Shown: one piece after another, positions 7,559 through 14,250 of the stretch
How the letters are laid out: the number at the start of each line of letters is the position of its first letter
How positions within the stretch are numbered: position 1 is the first letter of the stretch
NCBI GenBank assembly: GCA_900771365.1
Contig: CAAGNU010000094.1
Location: forward strand, 1-15,083
Length of the DNA: 15,083 bases
Source: Bacteroidales bacterium
GTDB taxonomy: Bacteria; Bacteroidota; Bacteroidia; Bacteroidales; P3
Reading direction: 5' to 3'
Notes under the pieces: model-generated
The model's database searches: none
Seen by the model: the letters and a program-made list of their open reading frames with translations, nothing else
What the model was told of the DNA's origin: nothing
Made by a program: the position numbers and the translations under genes

Positions 7559-7837
7559 CGAATTTTTTCTGACATGGCAGAAACTTTTTTGAAAAAAATC
7601 TCCTCGCACTATGCAACAAGCTGCCATTTAGTGCGATAGGTTCTCGCTGGCTTCCTCCTTCAGGCCGTCGTCCCAGTCCTCTCAAACAGTGTCTTTCTCA
7701 GCCATTTTCCGGCCAACTTCGTCCTATGCTTAAGAAAAAGGATGGTTTTGTTCTGCATGGCTATGCACAGCGAATATGCTCCGTTTTTAGGATTGACATT
7801 TCATCTTGGAGCCTGCCCATAATAGTGAAGAGTGAAA

Positions 7838-7888
7838 GGCGAATTGCGAATAGTCAATGCACCCCGTAGAGCCTATTCCCAATTCGCC
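7838..7888. repeat. 16-bp inverted repeat (hairpin) in the dapD/8181 gap
   Basis: GGCGAATTGCGAATAG (7838-7853) and CTATTCCCAATTCGCC (7873-7888) are reverse complements at 15 of 16 positions, around a 19-nt loop. Just before the left arm is AATAGTGAAGAGTGAAAG, which shares AATAGTGAA with the repeats at 11350 and 13279. The hairpin may therefore be a relative of the composite dispersed repeat. Confidence 0.75.
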
Positions 7889-7914
7889 ATTCCCATTTTC
7901 CTTTTTTTTCGGGG

Positions 7915-8027
7915 CAGCTTCGGTGTAGCTTCGCCGTAGCTCCGAGGTGGCTCCGACGTAGGTCCGACTAAAGGGCGAAAAAGCCTCGGAGCTACGTCGG
8001 ACTTACCTCGGAGCTACGGCGAAGGTG
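7915..8027. repeat. Inverted pair of 11-bp repeat arrays forming a 39-bp imperfect hairpin
   Basis: The left array is five tandem 11-mers (7915-7969; consensus about TAGCTCCGACG). The right array is four 11-mers of the complement (7984-8027; CCTCGGAGCTA type). Bases 7929-7967 and 7986-8024 are reverse complementary at 35 of 39 positions, the outer 20 without mismatch, leaving an 18-nt apex that itself contains GGC/GCC. The gap around it (7576-8180) has no credible ORF. It holds the dapD promoter at its left end, the 16-bp inverted repeat, this structure, and the promoter of the gene at 8181. I see nothing else in 7600-7820. The function of the structure is unknown. Confidence 0.9.
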
Positions 8028-8139
8028 CTGCGTGTCGAGGCGTGAGTCGCTATGAGTCGCACATTGCTGGCTATCGCGCTTCCGAGCGGAAAAATCCTTA
8101 AATAGTGTTAATTTTTTTTTAATATATCATTTTTTTTTG

Positions 8140-8147
8140 TATATTTG
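8140..8147 (+). promoter_or_regulatory. Probable -7 promoter box for the secreted-protein gene at 8181
   Basis: TATATTTG matches TAnnTTTG. The -33 position about 20 bp upstream falls in a run of T without the usual G. The leader would be about 30 nt, AT-rich and without a Shine-Dalgarno site. Confidence 0.55.
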
Positions 8148-8180
8148 CAATTCCAAATTTAAATGTTCTAATCTATAAAA

Positions 8181-8516
8181 ATGATTAAATGTCAATTGGC
8201 TATGTTGGCTTTTATGTTCTGCTGCCAAGGATTGATGGCACAGAACAGGCTTAGGGTGGATGCAGGCCTCGTGGACACGGCATCCGTCATTAGGGCATGG
8301 CGGGGCGACACAGTGGTGGTGTGTGTGACCGATGGTCGTGGTACGTCTCATTTTTCCAATGCGTGTTCGCAGCGTTTAGATGAGTCATACGATTATACGT
8401 TGCCCAGTGTGTCAAAACCACTCATGTCTGATTTTTGTACCGACCTGCCAGCAGGAGGGGGTACATGGAGTCCTGTAGTGCGTGATGAAAAAAGTGAATA
8501 TATATGTGGTATGTAA
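8181..8516 (+). CDS. Small secreted hypothetical protein, possibly truncated
   Basis: A 111-residue protein with an N-terminal signal peptide (about 1-21, hydrophobic core LAMLAFMFCCQGLMAQ). A mature region of about 90 residues follows and includes RAWRGDTVVVCVTDGRG (39-55). I do not recognise a domain, and it lacks the C-terminal sorting tail found on its neighbour. Its stop lies 20 bp before the chosen start of the T9SS cargo gene, so the two probably share the promoter at 8140. Short length plus a start like those of larger exported proteins suggests it may be the remnant of a longer secreted protein, though I see no specific frameshift. Codons are more AT-rich than in dxs or the ABC-F gene, as in the next gene. 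Confidence 0.6.
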   Translation: MIKCQLAMLAFMFCCQGLMAQNRLRVDAGLVDTASVIRAWRGDTVVVCVTDGRGTSHFSNACSQRLDESYDYTLPSVSKPLMSDFCTDLPAGGGTWSPVVRDEKSEYICGM

Positions 8517-8536
8517 CCTTCAAAAAATTATTAGTT

Positions 8537-9865
8537 ATGAAAAGAATTATATTTTTGATGTGCGTAATGATACTTGGAATTTCTGCGAGAGCTCAGCGTA
8601 CGGATACGATGGATGTCCTTTACCCCGATTATCACTATTACTATCAGTGGTGGTGCGATAGGTGGGTGGATACAACGGGCGCGCCTTTGGAGACTTCGAT
8701 GGATTTTTATTTTACGGATAGAGCCTCGCTGGGCGCCAACTATAACTATACGGATAAACCACTGCAGGTGATCGGGGTGGCTGTGAGTGGATGGGGAATG
8801 CGTGATCGTATGTGGAGCGATAATATCCCTGAAGAGGCGGTGTCAGACGTGGTCTTGTATGATGCGCGGGAGGATAGCTGTGTTTTGGTGGCTCGAAAGC
8901 CGATAGACTTTAAGGCACCGCACCGGCAATTAAGGATGCATTATCATGGGTCAAGCTATACGGAAGGCCTTCCTATTTCATACGGTTGTGACAATATGTA
9001 TTTCAGTGAAGGTTATATGCCATTGTTTGAGACTTATTTTGACCATCCTGTTTTGGTAGAGGATTCGTTTTATGTGGGTGCGACCGAATGGAAAGGGAGT
9101 GTTTTGGCCGGCCATTTCCTTTTGTATCTTGCTCTTCGTGGAGCTGGAGATATGCTGACCCCAGCTCATTTGAGCGATTCTTGCCTCAATATTCCCGACG
9201 AACGGTATCTGCTTGTGCCATACGACAGCACTGCTGCCTATAGATACGAAACGCTGCCAGTCTTTAGAATCTTTCTCCCGATTATCGGAGTTTGCGGTTC
9301 TGTGCGTGATGTGCGTATGTCGGGCTATAGGCAAGCGGATAGTGTGGTTACGGTTTCCTGGCATTCGGATGATACTGCGGCCACTTCGTGGGAGGTGAGC
9401 TATGGACTTGGCGACATCGAGCCCGAGGACGGCACAGTGATAACGTGCAACACTACTTCCGCCACCTTCCGGCATATTATACCAGATACCACTTATAAGG
9501 CTTGGGTGAGGGCAGAATGCCCGTATAACGAGACGTCGTTTTGGAGCGACTGGGTTGCTGGTGAGTTCCGCTACCACGCCGAAACGGACCATGGCGGTGG
9601 GACGGACGCAATCTTCGCCCCTGTTGGCTTCGCTGCTGAAAGTGTAGTCCTCCATCCCAATCCGGCTCAGGACAACGTTACGGTCTCTGCTCCATGTCCG
9701 TTGTCCGAGGTGAAGCTTTATGACAGCAACGGACGTCTGGTCATGCAGAAAAAGCCGAATGCGGAAAGCGTGCTTCTGGATGTCTCACATCTTGCAGCTG
9801 GCACCTACTTGGTTTATGTGGTGACCTCTCAAGGCACGGCTTCGAAGCAGCTCATAATTGAATAA
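8537..9865 (+). CDS. Type IX secretion cargo with fibronectin III-like domain and Por sorting tail
   Basis: A 442-residue exported protein. The signal peptide is at about 1-20 (MKRIIFLMCVMILGISARAQ). I chose the ATG at 8537 over an upstream in-frame ATG at 8504 because it places the signal peptide at the N-terminus and avoids overlapping the previous gene. Residues 20-250 are rich in Tyr, Trp and Asp with no domain I can name. Residues about 255-346 look like a fibronectin type III fold (SVVTVSWHSDDTAATSWEVSY, then YKAWVRAEC). Residues about 370-442 form a Por secretion tail (VLHPNPAQDNVTV, VKLYDSNGRLV, AAGTYLVYVVTSQG, KQLIIE), the signal for outer-membrane translocation and surface attachment or release by the type IX system. 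The substrate or partner is unknown. Base use is more AT-rich than in neighbouring housekeeping genes. Confidence 0.9.
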   Translation: MKRIIFLMCVMILGISARAQRTDTMDVLYPDYHYYYQWWCDRWVDTTGAPLETSMDFYFTDRASLGANYNYTDKPLQVIGVAVSGWGMRDRMWSDNIPEEAVSDVVLYDAREDSCVLVARKPIDFKAPHRQLRMHYHGSSYTEGLPISYGCDNMYFSEGYMPLFETYFDHPVLVEDSFYVGATEWKGSVLAGHFLLYLALRGAGDMLTPAHLSDSCLNIPDERYLLVPYDSTAAYRYETLPVFRIFLPIIGVCGSVRDVRMSGYRQADSVVTVSWHSDDTAATSWEVSYGLGDIEPEDGTVITCNTTSATFRHIIPDTTYKAWVRAECPYNETSFWSDWVAGEFRYHAETDHGGGTDAIFAPVGFAAESVVLHPNPAQDNVTVSAPCPLSEVKLYDSNGRLVMQKKPNAESVLLDVSHLAAGTYLVYVVTSQGTASKQLIIE

Positions 9866-9874
9866 TTGAGACGA

Positions 9875-9893
9875 GAAAGCTCGGCGAGTTTTC
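9875..9893 (+). terminator. Hairpin just after the T9SS cargo gene
   Basis: GAAAGCTC (9875-9882) pairs with GAGTTTTC (9886-9893), an 8-bp stem with one G-T pair and a 3-nt loop, starting 10 nt after the stop codon. There is no T run, so it is only a candidate terminator or mRNA 3'-end structure. Confidence 0.3.
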
Positions 9894-9914
9894 GATAGCG
9901 AAGCGGAGAACATA

Positions 9915-10054
9915 TTGGGCGGGAGCCGTCTTTGAATTGAGAATTGAGAATTGAGAATTGAGAATTGAGAATTGGGCGGGAGCCGTCTTTGAATTTAGAA
10001 TTGGGCGGGAGCCGTTGTCCCTCAATTCACTTTTCACAATTCACAAACATTACG
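9915..10054 (+). repeat. Composite dispersed repeat: three GC cores with heptamer arrays
   Basis: Three cores GGGCGGGAGCCGT(C) lie at 9917-9930, 9974-9987 and 10003-10015, each preceded by TTG or ATTG. Between the first two are five tandem copies of GAATTGA plus a partial copy (9934-9974), the complement-type heptamer of the array at 11-101. After the third come AATTCAC, TTTTCAC and AATTCAC units ending in AAACATTAC (to 10054). The gap 9866-10231 contains no credible gene. It holds a hairpin, this composite, a pair of overlapping hairpins at 10084-10117 and a second repeat segment at 10128-10176. Confidence 0.9.
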
Positions 10055-10083
10055 ATAAGGAATTCTTGTTCGAGACATATCCC

Positions 10084-10117
10084 GCCACTTCGTGGCACCC
10101 CTTTCCGAATGGGGTGC
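10084..10117. other. Two overlapping GC-rich hairpins
   Basis: GCCAC (10084-10088) pairs with GTGGC (10092-10096) over a 3-nt loop. GCACCCC (10095-10101) pairs with GGGGTGC (10111-10117) over a 9-nt loop. They share two bases, so they could stack or compete. Role unknown. Confidence 0.5.
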
Positions 10118-10127
10118 AGGGTGGTTG

Positions 10128-10176
10128 CCGTCCTTCAAATCTTCTCATCTTCACATCTCACAATCCACAAACATAA
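10128..10176 (-). repeat. Second dispersed-repeat segment with 14-mer copy and TCACAA units
   Basis: This segment has GCCGTC at its left end, an exact complement of GATGAGAAGATTTG at 10136-10149, then TCTCACAATCCACAAACATAAC (ending 10176). The last part closely resembles the end of the preceding composite at about 10032-10054. It is probably a diverged second copy of the same kind of element. Confidence 0.65.
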
Positions 10177-10231
10177 CTTTTTCTTCGCATTAATACAATA
10201 AATAAATATTTTCTGCGTTAGAAGGGGCATT

Positions 10232-11356
10232 ATGAGATACACTAAGCACATTGTCACGTCGTTATTGCTGTGCCTGGTCTGTGCCTTTTCGCTGCAGGCT
10301 CAGGATAAGGCCGTGATGGCAGACTACCAGTCACAGCTGCAGGCCCTCTTTGAGGAGGTCTACACAGCCCCTACCGATAATCAGCGCTATCATGCCAACG
10401 AGTCGGCTGTCAACCTTATGGCCGAGGCTTTGGCCGAGAACAATTCCATACGTTGGACCTGGGACTTCGGCACCAAGGTCTCCGTGCTTACCGCTCCCGA
10501 CAAGAAGTTCCGCATCTTCTCGTGGCCTGTGATCAACGATGTCGGCGAGTATGAATGCTTCGGTTTCGTGCAGGCCCTCAATGAGAAGACCGATGAGTAC
10601 GACCTCTACATCCTCAATGATAAGAGCCAGGAAATCATCAACCGACAGGAGGATGTCCTCGCCCACGATAGGTGGTACGGCTGTGTGTATCAGGAACTCA
10701 TCACTACCTCCCACGACGGCAAGACGTTCTACACACTCTTGGGCTGGACTGGGGTGGACAACCTCACCCAGCGCAAGATTATCGAGCCCGTGTGCTTCAA
10801 ATCCACCAGCAGCGCGCCCATCTTCGGCCAGAGCCTTTTCAAGAACGACAGGAACCTTCGGCGTGTGGTGCTTGAGTACAAGCATGACGCCATGGTCAAT
10901 CTCTGGTATGAGGAGCAGTATGTCCGCACCGTCGAGCGTATCCGTGCCAAGCGTACCAGCTCATCTGTCCGCCAAGGTCCGCCTCCGCGCAACTACAACC
11001 CCAAGAAGAGAAAGAAGGGCAAGAAAGGGTCGAGTAGGCCCAGCCGCGTAGTGGTGACGGCCAAACAAACCTCGAAGGCCCAGCAGGAGCGCGTCACCTC
11101 GGGGCCTACGCAGAAGGTCTCCGATGAGAAGATGAAGATGATTATCTTCGATGAGGTCGGTCCTCAGATTCCCGGCATGGAAGGCCTCTTCCAGTACTAT
11201 GTCCCCTCGGGCGTGGAACTTTCTTACGTCTTTATCAACGGCAAATGGGTGCTCCGCGAAGGCGCCCAGGGCCGTGTGCAGAATAAGAAGCTCAACAAGG
11301 ACTTCGACAAGCCCATCGAGAAAGAGGCTCCAGCCTATCAGTATATCAGTGAATAG
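10232..11356 (+). CDS. Conserved exported Bacteroidales protein of unknown function
   Basis: A 374-residue protein with a clear signal peptide (about 1-24, SLLLCLVCAFSLQAQ), so periplasmic or beyond. I recognise the overall sequence as a type conserved among gut Bacteroidales (blocks QRYHANESAV at 51-60, YTLLGWTGVDNLTQRKIIEP at 167-186, EVGPQIPGMEGLFQYYVPSG at 308-327), but no function is known to me. Between about residues 238 and 298 is a low-complexity, Lys/Arg/Pro/Ser-rich linker (KKRKKGKKG) that separates two conserved parts. The stop TAG is followed directly by TGA and falls inside a dispersed-repeat-like stretch (11350-11363). dxs follows after 152 bp. Confidence 0.85.
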   Translation: MRYTKHIVTSLLLCLVCAFSLQAQDKAVMADYQSQLQALFEEVYTAPTDNQRYHANESAVNLMAEALAENNSIRWTWDFGTKVSVLTAPDKKFRIFSWPVINDVGEYECFGFVQALNEKTDEYDLYILNDKSQEIINRQEDVLAHDRWYGCVYQELITTSHDGKTFYTLLGWTGVDNLTQRKIIEPVCFKSTSSAPIFGQSLFKNDRNLRRVVLEYKHDAMVNLWYEEQYVRTVERIRAKRTSSSVRQGPPPRNYNPKKRKKGKKGSSRPSRVVVTAKQTSKAQQERVTSGPTQKVSDEKMKMIIFDEVGPQIPGMEGLFQYYVPSGVELSYVFINGKWVLREGAQGRVQNKKLNKDFDKPIEKEAPAYQYISE

Positions 11357-11359
11357 TGA

Positions 11360-11389
11360 AATGAGAAGATTTGTAGATGAGAAGATTTG
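11360..11389 (+). repeat. Two further copies of the 14-mer GATGAGAAGATTTG
   Basis: AATGAGAAGATTTG (11360-11373, 13/14) and GATGAGAAGATTTG (11376-11389, exact) are separated by two bases. They are preceded by TGAATAGTGAAATG (11350-11363), which recurs exactly inside dxs at 13277-13290. Confidence 0.8.
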
Positions 11390-11401
11390 GATGCATGAAA
11401 C

Positions 11402-11434
11402 CGGCTCCCGCCCAATTTTCAATTTTCAATTTCC
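11402..11434 (-). repeat. GC core plus AATTTTC heptamers upstream of dxs
   Basis: CGGCTCCCGCCC (11402-11413) is the exact complement of the core GGGCGGGAGCCG at 9917. It is followed by AATTTTC, AATTTTC and AATTTCC (11414-11434). This is the same arrangement as at the left edge of the window, with a variant heptamer. Confidence 0.85.
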
Positions 11435-11508
11435 AAGCGGCCGCACAGCCTCCAAACCCAATCCAATACCCCCAATCCTCAACGCATAACGCTTAACCCT
11501 AAACTACC

Positions 11509-13506
11509 TTGAACCCCATCCTACCCACAATCAACACCATCGAGGACGTGCGCCGTCTCTCGCCCGACCAACTCAAGACCCTGGCCGCTGAGATACGGCA
11601 CTACATCATAGACACCCTCTCCCAGCATCCCGGACACCTCGCCTCAAGCCTCGGCACCGTGGAGCTCACCCTCGCACTTCATTACGTCTTCAACACCCCC
11701 GACGACAAGCTCATCTGGGATGTGGGCCATCAGGCCTATACCCACAAGATCATCACAGGCCGTCGCGAACAGTTCCACACCATCCGCACCTATGGAGGCC
11801 TCAGCGGCTTCCCGCGCCGCGATGAGTCGGAGTTCGACGCCTTCGGCACGGGACACAGCTCCACCTCCATCAGCGCGGCCCTCGGCATGGCCACGGCCTC
11901 GACCCTTCAGGGCAACATCACGCGCCAGCACATCGCCGTGATAGGCGACGGCTCCATGACGGGCGGCGAGGCCTTCGAAGCCCTTAACAACGCAGGCGTC
12001 TCAAAAGCCAACATGCTCGTGGTGCTCAACGATAACGGCATCAGCATCGACAAGGCCGTAGGCAGTCTGAGCAAGTACCTCACCCGCATCACAGCCTCGC
12101 GTCGCTACAACCGCATCAAAGAGCGCGTGTGGGTCAAACTGGGTGGCGACACCGATAGGAAGAGCCGCCGTAAGACCAAGTCCATCACCCTGCTGCAGCG
12201 CCTCACCTTCGTGGCCAAGACCGCGGCCCTCGGCGCCCCCAACCTCTTTGAATCGCTCGGCTTCCGCTACTTCGGCCCTATCGACGGCCATGATATCGAC
12301 ACCCTCGTGCAGGTCTTGGCACAGCTCAAGGACATCAAAGGCTCCAAGCTCCTCCACGTCATCACCAAGAAAGGCAAAGGCCTCAAGACCGCCGAGCGCA
12401 ACCCCGTCACCTACCATGCACCCGGTCGCTTCGACGCCGAGACGGGCGCACAGATCAAGCCCTCCTCGGGCAACAAGCCCCTCAAATACCAGGACATCTT
12501 CGGCCATACCATCGTCGAACTCGCCGAGCAAAACCCCCGCATCGTGGGCATCACCCCCGCTATGCCCACGGGCTGCTCGCTCAACATCATGATGCAGCAG
12601 CTCCCCGGGCGTGCCTTCGACGTGGGTATCGCCGAGCAGCACGCCGTCACCTTTTCCGCAGGCCTCGCCGCACAGGGTATGCTGCCGTTCTGCAACATCT
12701 ACTCCTCCTTCATGCAGCGGGCCTACGACCAGATTATCCACGACGTGGCTCTGCAGCACCTCTCCGTGGTCATCTGCCTCGACCGCGCAGGCCTCGTAGG
12801 TGACGACGGTCCCACGCATCACGGCGCTTTCGACCTCGCCTGTCTGCGGCCCATCCCCGGCCTTACCATCTGCTCCCCCATGGACGAGCACGAGCTCCGC
12901 AGCATGATGTACACCGCTCAGCTCCCCGACCAAGGCCCCGTGGTCATACGCTACCCCCGCGGCAGCAGCGTCCATGCCGAGTGGCACAGCCCCTTCATCC
13001 CCCTGCCTGTGGGCAAAGGCCGCTGTGTGCGCGAAGGTCGCGACGTGGCCATCATCTCCCTCGGTCCACTGGGCAACAACGCCCTCGAAGCCGCCGAGAC
13101 CCTCCAGCACGAAGGCATCAGCGTCGCCGTCTACGACATGCGGTACCTCAAGCCCCTCGACACCGAACTCCTCGACAATATCGCCCGCCAGGGCTTCCGC
13201 CGCATCGTCACCCTCGAAGACGGCGTCCGCAAAGGCGGACTCGGAAGCGCCGTGCTGGAACATTATGCTGAGATGATGAATAGTGAAATGGTGAATAGTG
13301 AAAGGGTGAATGGTGAAAAGGTGAATGGTGAGGGGGCGGCAGCCGTCAATTCACAATTCACAATTCACAATTCACAGACATCCTTGCCTCCCGTAACCCT
13401 CCTCGGCCTGCCTGACGAGTTCGTCACCCACGGCTCCGTGCCGCAGCTGCAGGAAGACTGCTGCATCGACCCCGCTGCTATCGCCGATGCCTGCCGCAAA
13501 CGATAG
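11509..13506 (+). CDS. dxs: 1-deoxy-D-xylulose-5-phosphate synthase Dxs with a repeat-encoded insert
   Basis: A 665-residue thiamine-diphosphate enzyme that condenses pyruvate and glyceraldehyde 3-phosphate, the first step of the MEP isoprenoid pathway. TPP/Mg motif GDG is at 146-148 with NDN at 174-176, catalytic Glu is in AEQHA (Glu376), and GDDGPTHHG at 431-439. The transketolase-like C-terminal domain starts at about 495. The start is TTG: an in-frame TAA at 11500-11502 rules out anything further upstream, no ATG fits, and the resulting N-terminus aligns with known Dxs. About residues 589-625 are extra. They lie between LGSAVLEHYAE and VTLLGLPDEFV, where family members have only a few residues, and are encoded by the composite dispersed repeat (13273-13383). 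The reading frame stays open and downstream motifs are intact, so the enzyme is probably active. Confidence 0.95.
   Translation: MNPILPTINTIEDVRRLSPDQLKTLAAEIRHYIIDTLSQHPGHLASSLGTVELTLALHYVFNTPDDKLIWDVGHQAYTHKIITGRREQFHTIRTYGGLSGFPRRDESEFDAFGTGHSSTSISAALGMATASTLQGNITRQHIAVIGDGSMTGGEAFEALNNAGVSKANMLVVLNDNGISIDKAVGSLSKYLTRITASRRYNRIKERVWVKLGGDTDRKSRRKTKSITLLQRLTFVAKTAALGAPNLFESLGFRYFGPIDGHDIDTLVQVLAQLKDIKGSKLLHVITKKGKGLKTAERNPVTYHAPGRFDAETGAQIKPSSGNKPLKYQDIFGHTIVELAEQNPRIVGITPAMPTGCSLNIMMQQLPGRAFDVGIAEQHAVTFSAGLAAQGMLPFCNIYSSFMQRAYDQIIHDVALQHLSVVICLDRAGLVGDDGPTHHGAFDLACLRPIPGLTICSPMDEHELRSMMYTAQLPDQGPVVIRYPRGSSVHAEWHSPFIPLPVGKGRCVREGRDVAIISLGPLGNNALEAAETLQHEGISVAVYDMRYLKPLDTELLDNIARQGFRRIVTLEDGVRKGGLGSAVLEHYAEMMNSEMVNSERVNGEKVNGEGAAAVNSQFTIHNSQTSLPPVTLLGLPDEFVTHGSVPQLQEDCCIDPAAIADACRKR
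13277..13375 (+). repeat. Composite dispersed repeat inside the dxs coding region
   Basis: The left part (13277-13331) is a run of TGAATAG/TGAAATGG-type units. The middle (13334-13347, GGGCGGCAGCCGTC) matches the intergenic core at 13 of 14 bases. The right part is four perfect AATTCAC copies (13348-13375). GTGAA units on the left can pair with TTCAC on the right, so the RNA could fold into an imperfect hairpin. It encodes an Asn/Ser/Glu/Val-rich peptide in frame. Confidence 0.9.
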
Positions 13507-13588
13507 CAAAACAGCTACGCTTGTGCCGGATAGTACGGCTTGTGGCAATCGTGATTGTCATGATTAGGACTCTAATTAAATAATACTG

Positions 13589-14245
13589 ATGAAATACCGA
13601 AAGAAAGCATCGTGTCATCATTCTGCCGAATACTACATCTTTTTGGCAGGAAGAGGGTATTGTAGTACGCGCATAGCTTTAGGCAAATCCCTGCGGCAGA
13701 AGCAGAAGGCCAGCAATTTGTTTTATGAGGCGGAATCAGAGGAAGACCCTCTCAGACGGATAGAATATCTCTCGCAGGCCATAGCACTTGACCCTACCGA
13801 TGTCGATTTCTTTATGAATAGGGGTATAGACTATGGCAGCACCAATCAGCCCGACAAGGCCGAAGCCGACTATGCGAAAGCACTCCAATTGAGTCCTCGA
13901 TATCCGCTGATATACAACAATCGGGGCTATCTGCACTATACCCAGCAGAAATATGCAGAATCTATCCCCGACTTCGACCGTGCCATCAGCCTTGACCCCG
14001 AATACATAACAGCCTACATTAATCGTGGGGCAGCCTACGGCATGATGGGGCAGCACGAAAGAGCCTTGGTAGATTTCAATAAGGCAATAGAGATAGACCC
14101 TGAGAACATGCAGGGCTATTTGAACCGTGGCATATATTACATGAATATCGGTCAAAAGGAACTTGCCCGCCAAGACCTCCAAAAAGTCCTTGAAGACGAG
14201 GACAACCCCATGGCAAAGCAATATTTAGAGGCGTGCTCTGAGTAA
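13589..14245 (+). CDS. Tetratricopeptide repeat (TPR) protein
   Basis: A 218-residue protein. About five 34-residue TPR units fill residues 37-206, with recurrent NRG and YNNRG-type starts and ALDP/SLDP/EIDP ends (ALDP at 66-69, SLDP at 134-137, EIDP at 168-171). TPR arrays form helical scaffolds that bind other proteins; no enzymatic domain is present and the partner is unknown. The first 36 residues (MKYRKKASCHHSAEYYIF...) are not TPR and do not form a convincing signal peptide, so either the start is wrong or the N-terminus is peculiar. An in-frame stop precedes the ATG at 13589. It lies 82 bp after dxs with no obvious promoter and may be co-transcribed. Confidence 0.85.
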   Translation: MKYRKKASCHHSAEYYIFLAGRGYCSTRIALGKSLRQKQKASNLFYEAESEEDPLRRIEYLSQAIALDPTDVDFFMNRGIDYGSTNQPDKAEADYAKALQLSPRYPLIYNNRGYLHYTQQKYAESIPDFDRAISLDPEYITAYINRGAAYGMMGQHERALVDFNKAIEIDPENMQGYLNRGIYYMNIGQKELARQDLQKVLEDEDNPMAKQYLEACSE

Positions 14246-14250
14246 ATATA

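Noticed and set aside
6844..7572. Plus-strand ORF (242 residues) opposite dapD
   Set aside because: His/Ala/Asp-rich shadow of dapD without domain features.
8504..8536. Longer N-terminus for the T9SS cargo from ATG 8504
   Set aside because: It would bury the signal peptide 11 residues in and overlap the preceding gene; the ATG at 8537 gives a standard signal peptide.
8978..9655. Minus-strand ORF (225 residues) opposite the T9SS cargo
   Set aside because: No domain or signal; the plus-strand frame has a signal peptide, an FnIII-like region and a Por tail.
10175..10231. Promoter box for the gene at 10232 (TAACTTTT or TATTTTCTG)
   Set aside because: Neither matches TAnnTTTG fully and no -33 box is spaced correctly.
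12001..13263. Long minus-strand ORF (420 residues) opposite dxs
   Set aside because: It is a shadow of the GC-rich dxs gene: Val/Glu/Gly/Ala/His-rich translation with no domain, lying entirely antisense to clear dxs motifs.
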